Assembly (NCBI RefSeq): GCF_048128805.1
Contig: NC_136008.1
Location: 13,831,572 to 13,895,571 of the forward strand
Source of the DNA: Centroberyx gerrardi
Lineage: Eukaryota; Chordata; Actinopteri; Beryciformes; Berycidae
Length of the DNA stretch: 64,000 nucleotides
Reading direction: 5' to 3'
Positions 62,663-64,000 of the stretch are shown one piece after another (position 1 is the first letter of the stretch; the number at the start of each line of letters is the position of its first letter). The translations under genes and the position numbers were made by a program. The notes under the pieces were generated by a model that was not told the DNA's origin, searched no databases, and saw only the letters and a program-made list of their open reading frames with translations.

Positions 62663-63221
62663 TTCTCTCTCTTCTAGACGGTGTATGATCAGTACTTCAT
62701 CACGCTCTACAACATTGTCTACACCTCCCTCCCTGTGCTGGCCATGGGGATATTTGACCAGGTTCGTTCAAATGAATACTAAGTATAGAACATACATGTA
62801 CACAAATTAAGACCACATATCCTTTCCATGAGATAGACCAGGCAGGTGAAATCTATCATCCCTTTTTTATTACTGCAGGATGTTCCTGAGCAAAGGAGTC
62901 TGGAGTATCCGAAGCTGTATGAGCCTGGCCAGCTCAACCTGCTCTTCAACAAGAGAGAGTTCTTCATCTGCATCGCCCAGGGCATCTACACCTCGGTGGT
63001 GCTGTTCTTCGTTCCCTACGCCGTCCTGTCCAGCGCCACTCAGGGCACTGGAGAGCCCCTCGCCGACTACCAGACCTTTGCTGTCACCACGGCAACAGCC
63101 CTGGTCATCGTAGTCAGTGTACAGGTGAGAGGGGTCAGAGAGGTGTTTCCTTTCCTCACAGCTGGCAACTGCTGTACTTCAGTAGTGACTGTTTCACCGT
63201 AGTTCATTGGCACCTCTGTCT

Positions 63222-63273
<52 letters not shown>

Positions 63274-63435
63274 TGCTCTTGACACAGGCTTCTGGACAGT
63301 TATCAACCATGTGTTTGTGTGGGGCTCCCTGGGCTCCTACTTCACCATCATGTTCGCCTTGCACAGTCAGACTCTCTTCAGGATCTTTCCCAATCAGTTC
63401 CACTTTGTAGGTCGGTCACCTGCTCTCTTTTTATG

Positions 63436-63466
<31 letters not shown>

Positions 63467-63765
63467 TTCCTAAATATATACATACACACATATAAATACA
63501 TAGCTAAAGAGCTAAAAGCACTTATTCCACTAATGGGATCATCCACATGTAAATACTTGTGTGTGTATACGGTATCTGTGAGACGCATTATATTTCAAAA
63601 CTGTTTTTGTACGTCTGTGTGTTTGTGCGTGCAGGTAGTGCCCAGAGCACGTTATTGCAACCGGTTGTGTGGTTAACTATTGCATTGGCAACAGTGATAT
63701 GCATAGTTCCAGTTCTGGCATTCCGCTTCCTCAAGCTGGACCTCAAACCGCAGCTCTCCGACACG
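46843..63765 (+). CDS. atp8b2: P4-ATPase phospholipid flippase ATP8B2 (3' end beyond window)
   Basis: Flippase that moves phosphatidylcholine-type lipids to the cytosolic leaflet with a CDC50 subunit. Twenty-seven in-frame exons (1156 aa): 46843-46948, 51372-51430, 51591-51704, 52512-52610, 52811-52872, 53073-53145, 53686-53756, 53864-53943, 54609-54767, 54869-54957, 55235-55431, 56125-56245, 56509-56596, 56688-56722, 56845-57004, 57109-57297, 58300-58415, 59155-59319, 59673-59784, 60212-60317, 60858-61116, 61317-61500, 62307-62530, 62678-62761, 62879-63124, 63272-63410, 63635-63765. All P4 hallmarks are intact: DGET (about 194-197), PISL (TM4), phosphorylated Asp in DKTGT (D417; codon 56527-56529), KGAD (about 580), TGDK (about 694) and GDGAND (about 871). 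The start [11 protein letters not shown] matches a human ATP8B2 isoform (MTVPKE-PEKW). ATP8B2 rather than ATP8B4 is favoured by the [10 protein letters not shown] and [13 protein letters not shown] segments and by the aqp10 neighbour. Exon 21 carries a Gly/Pro-rich insertion. The last ~50-80 residues are missing. Confidence 0.95.
46949..51371 (+). other. atp8b2: atp8b2 intron 1 (4.4 kb)
   Basis: No coding exon recognised. It contains (TG)n at 47214-47259 and 49845-49895, (CA)n at 50930-50966, and a SINE-tail-like AGCATCTGCTAAATGCTTAA (49520-49539). The AATAAA at about 47107 and the T-rich run at 47027 have no linked gene. Confidence 0.6.
49515..49552 (+). repeat. SINE 3' tail fragment
   Basis: AGCATCTGCTAAATGCTTAA followed by AATGTAAAATGT is the familiar end of fish tRNA-SINEs (compare GCTTTGGATAAAAATGTCCC with CAAAT at 16212-16236). 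The body is absent or decayed. Confidence 0.4.
52054..52290. mobile_element. MITE in atp8b2 intron 3
   Basis: The left end GGTCACGTGAAAACCTT and the right end AAGGTTTTCACCTGAC are inverted complements, matching at 15 of 16 positions. The internal CTTCAGTTGAAGGATTACAT ... ATGGGTTGAGGAAATTC recurs in inverse orientation at 61973-62073. There is no coding capacity. Confidence 0.65.
52464..52505. repeat. (CT)n tract serving as a polypyrimidine tract
   Basis: About 20 CT units end 6 nt before the acceptor of atp8b2 exon 4 (CTGTCTAG|TTG). The microsatellite acts as the 3' splice-site pyrimidine tract. Confidence 0.9.
54369..54404. repeat. (TG)n microsatellite in atp8b2 intron 8
   Basis: Pure TG tract. 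A second TG/TATG tract (54533-54590) sits just before the exon 9 acceptor at 54609. Confidence 0.95.
57456..57620. mobile_element. Fold-back element in atp8b2 intron 16
   Basis: ACCGCAGCCGGGGAG ... GGTAATATTCTGAG on the left and CTCAGAATATTACC ... CCCTGGCTGTAGT on the right are inverted complements of about 30 bp. The interior is A-rich on the left and T-rich on the right, so nearly the whole 165 bp can fold back. This is consistent with a small MITE. Confidence 0.6.
58630..59060 (-). mobile_element. tRNA-like SINE head split by a 359-bp MITE
   Basis: Reading the minus strand, TAGCTCAATGGTACAGCATG (box A side, about 59051-59032) is separated by an insert from TTGCCATGGTGAGGGGTTGG-ATCCC (box B side, about 58661-58637). 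Removing the insert leaves a tRNA-like A-box/B-box spacing. The insert at 58670-59028 begins CACTGCAAAAAATGACAAGC and ends TTGTCAGTTTTTGCAGTG, inverted ends typical of hAT-like MITEs. A clean 8-bp target duplication was not seen. Confidence 0.55.
59340..59380. repeat. (TG)n microsatellite beside atp8b2 exon 18
   Basis: The tract starts about 20 nt after the exon 18 donor. Another TG tract, followed by a (GTCT)n stretch (59630-59670), ends at the exon 19 acceptor. Confidence 0.95.
59840..59893 (+). repeat. Dispersed repeat fragment (second copy)
   Basis: Aligns with 10285-10346 in tuft1 intron 1; see that entry. Confidence 0.5.
61973..62073. mobile_element. Truncated inverse copy of the 52054 MITE
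   Basis: GAATTTTCTCAACCCAT ... TGTAATCCTTCAGTTGAAGT ... TAGAAGGTTTCCACATGACA is the reverse complement of 52054-52155 with point differences. It retains one inverted end only. It lies in the intron between atp8b2 exons 22 and 23. Confidence 0.6.
62620..62661. repeat. (TG)n microsatellite before atp8b2 exon 24
   Basis: The tract ends 16 nt before the acceptor; a short TCTTCTCTCTCTTCTAG pyrimidine tract separates them. Confidence 0.95.
63226..63269. repeat. (GT)n tract forming the atp8b2 exon 26 acceptor
   Basis: The GT repeat runs to within a few bases of the AG (GTGTGTAG|ATTGC); no conventional pyrimidine tract lies between repeat and acceptor. Confidence 0.95.
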
Positions 63766-63958
63766 GTGAGAAAACACACACAAACACACACTTGCAACAC
63801 CGATGTGTCCATCTGCTTCATTGTGACGTGTGTGTTGTCTCGTTTCTAACTAGCCTAAAGTCAGCTCATGAACTCAGGCAATGATTAACTGCACTGATTA
63901 GTGTGAGTGTGTGATCATGTGTATATGTGTTTGCATGTGTATTCACACGCATGAATGT

Positions 63959-64000
<42 letters not shown>
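63959..64000. repeat. (TG)n microsatellite cut by the window edge
   Basis: The TG tract runs to the last base of the window inside the intron after the last visible atp8b2 exon; its length is unknown. Confidence 0.9.

Overview
This is a vertebrate nuclear window, almost certainly from a ray-finned (teleost) fish. Genes are split into short exons with GT/AG introns, (CA/TG)n microsatellites are very dense, and teleost-style tRNA-derived SINE and MITE fragments lie in introns and spacers. I joined exons by splice signals and phase. The resulting proteins match known vertebrate families from end to end. Family identities come from recognising the sequences, not from a search; the species cannot be named.

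Layout: (1) 160-1352 (+), the last three coding exons of cingulin (cgn), then a 1.9 kb 3'UTR. (2) 8607-19240 (+), a complete 12-exon tuftelin gene (tuft1, 386 aa). (3) 21771-23407 (-), a complete 7-exon C1orf43 orthologue (256 aa), tail to tail with tuft1. (4) 27465-32917 (+), a pro-interleukin-16-like gene (1237 aa; a 2.9 kb coding exon followed by five small exons carrying two PDZ domains). (5) 35040-38728 (+), a complete 6-exon aquaglyceroporin (aqp10, 306 aa). (6) 46843 (or an upstream alternative start) to 63765 (+), 27 exons of the P4-ATPase atp8b2, running off the right edge before its C-terminal exon(s).

The genes do not form a pathway; this is a conserved synteny block. In human, CGN-TUFT1 and C1orf43-AQP10-ATP8B2 lie in 1q21.3, a few Mb apart. 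Several members have paralogues on human 15q (CGNL1, the tuftelin-related MYZAP, AQP9, ATP8B4, IL16). The IL16-like gene therefore looks like a 1q21-side ohnologue of IL16.

Most notable: at least two mutually exclusive first coding exons for atp8b2 (44410-44434 and 46843-46948), both resembling human alternative N-termini, plus a third speculative one at 40751; the IL16-like gene, which lacks the C-terminal RRKS motif of human IL-16; a Gly/Pro-rich insertion in the flippase; TG-repeat tracts directly against splice sites; and a MITE nested in a tRNA-like SINE. I saw no CRISPR array, bacterial operon or intact autonomous transposon, and nothing that is clearly an unknown multi-gene system.
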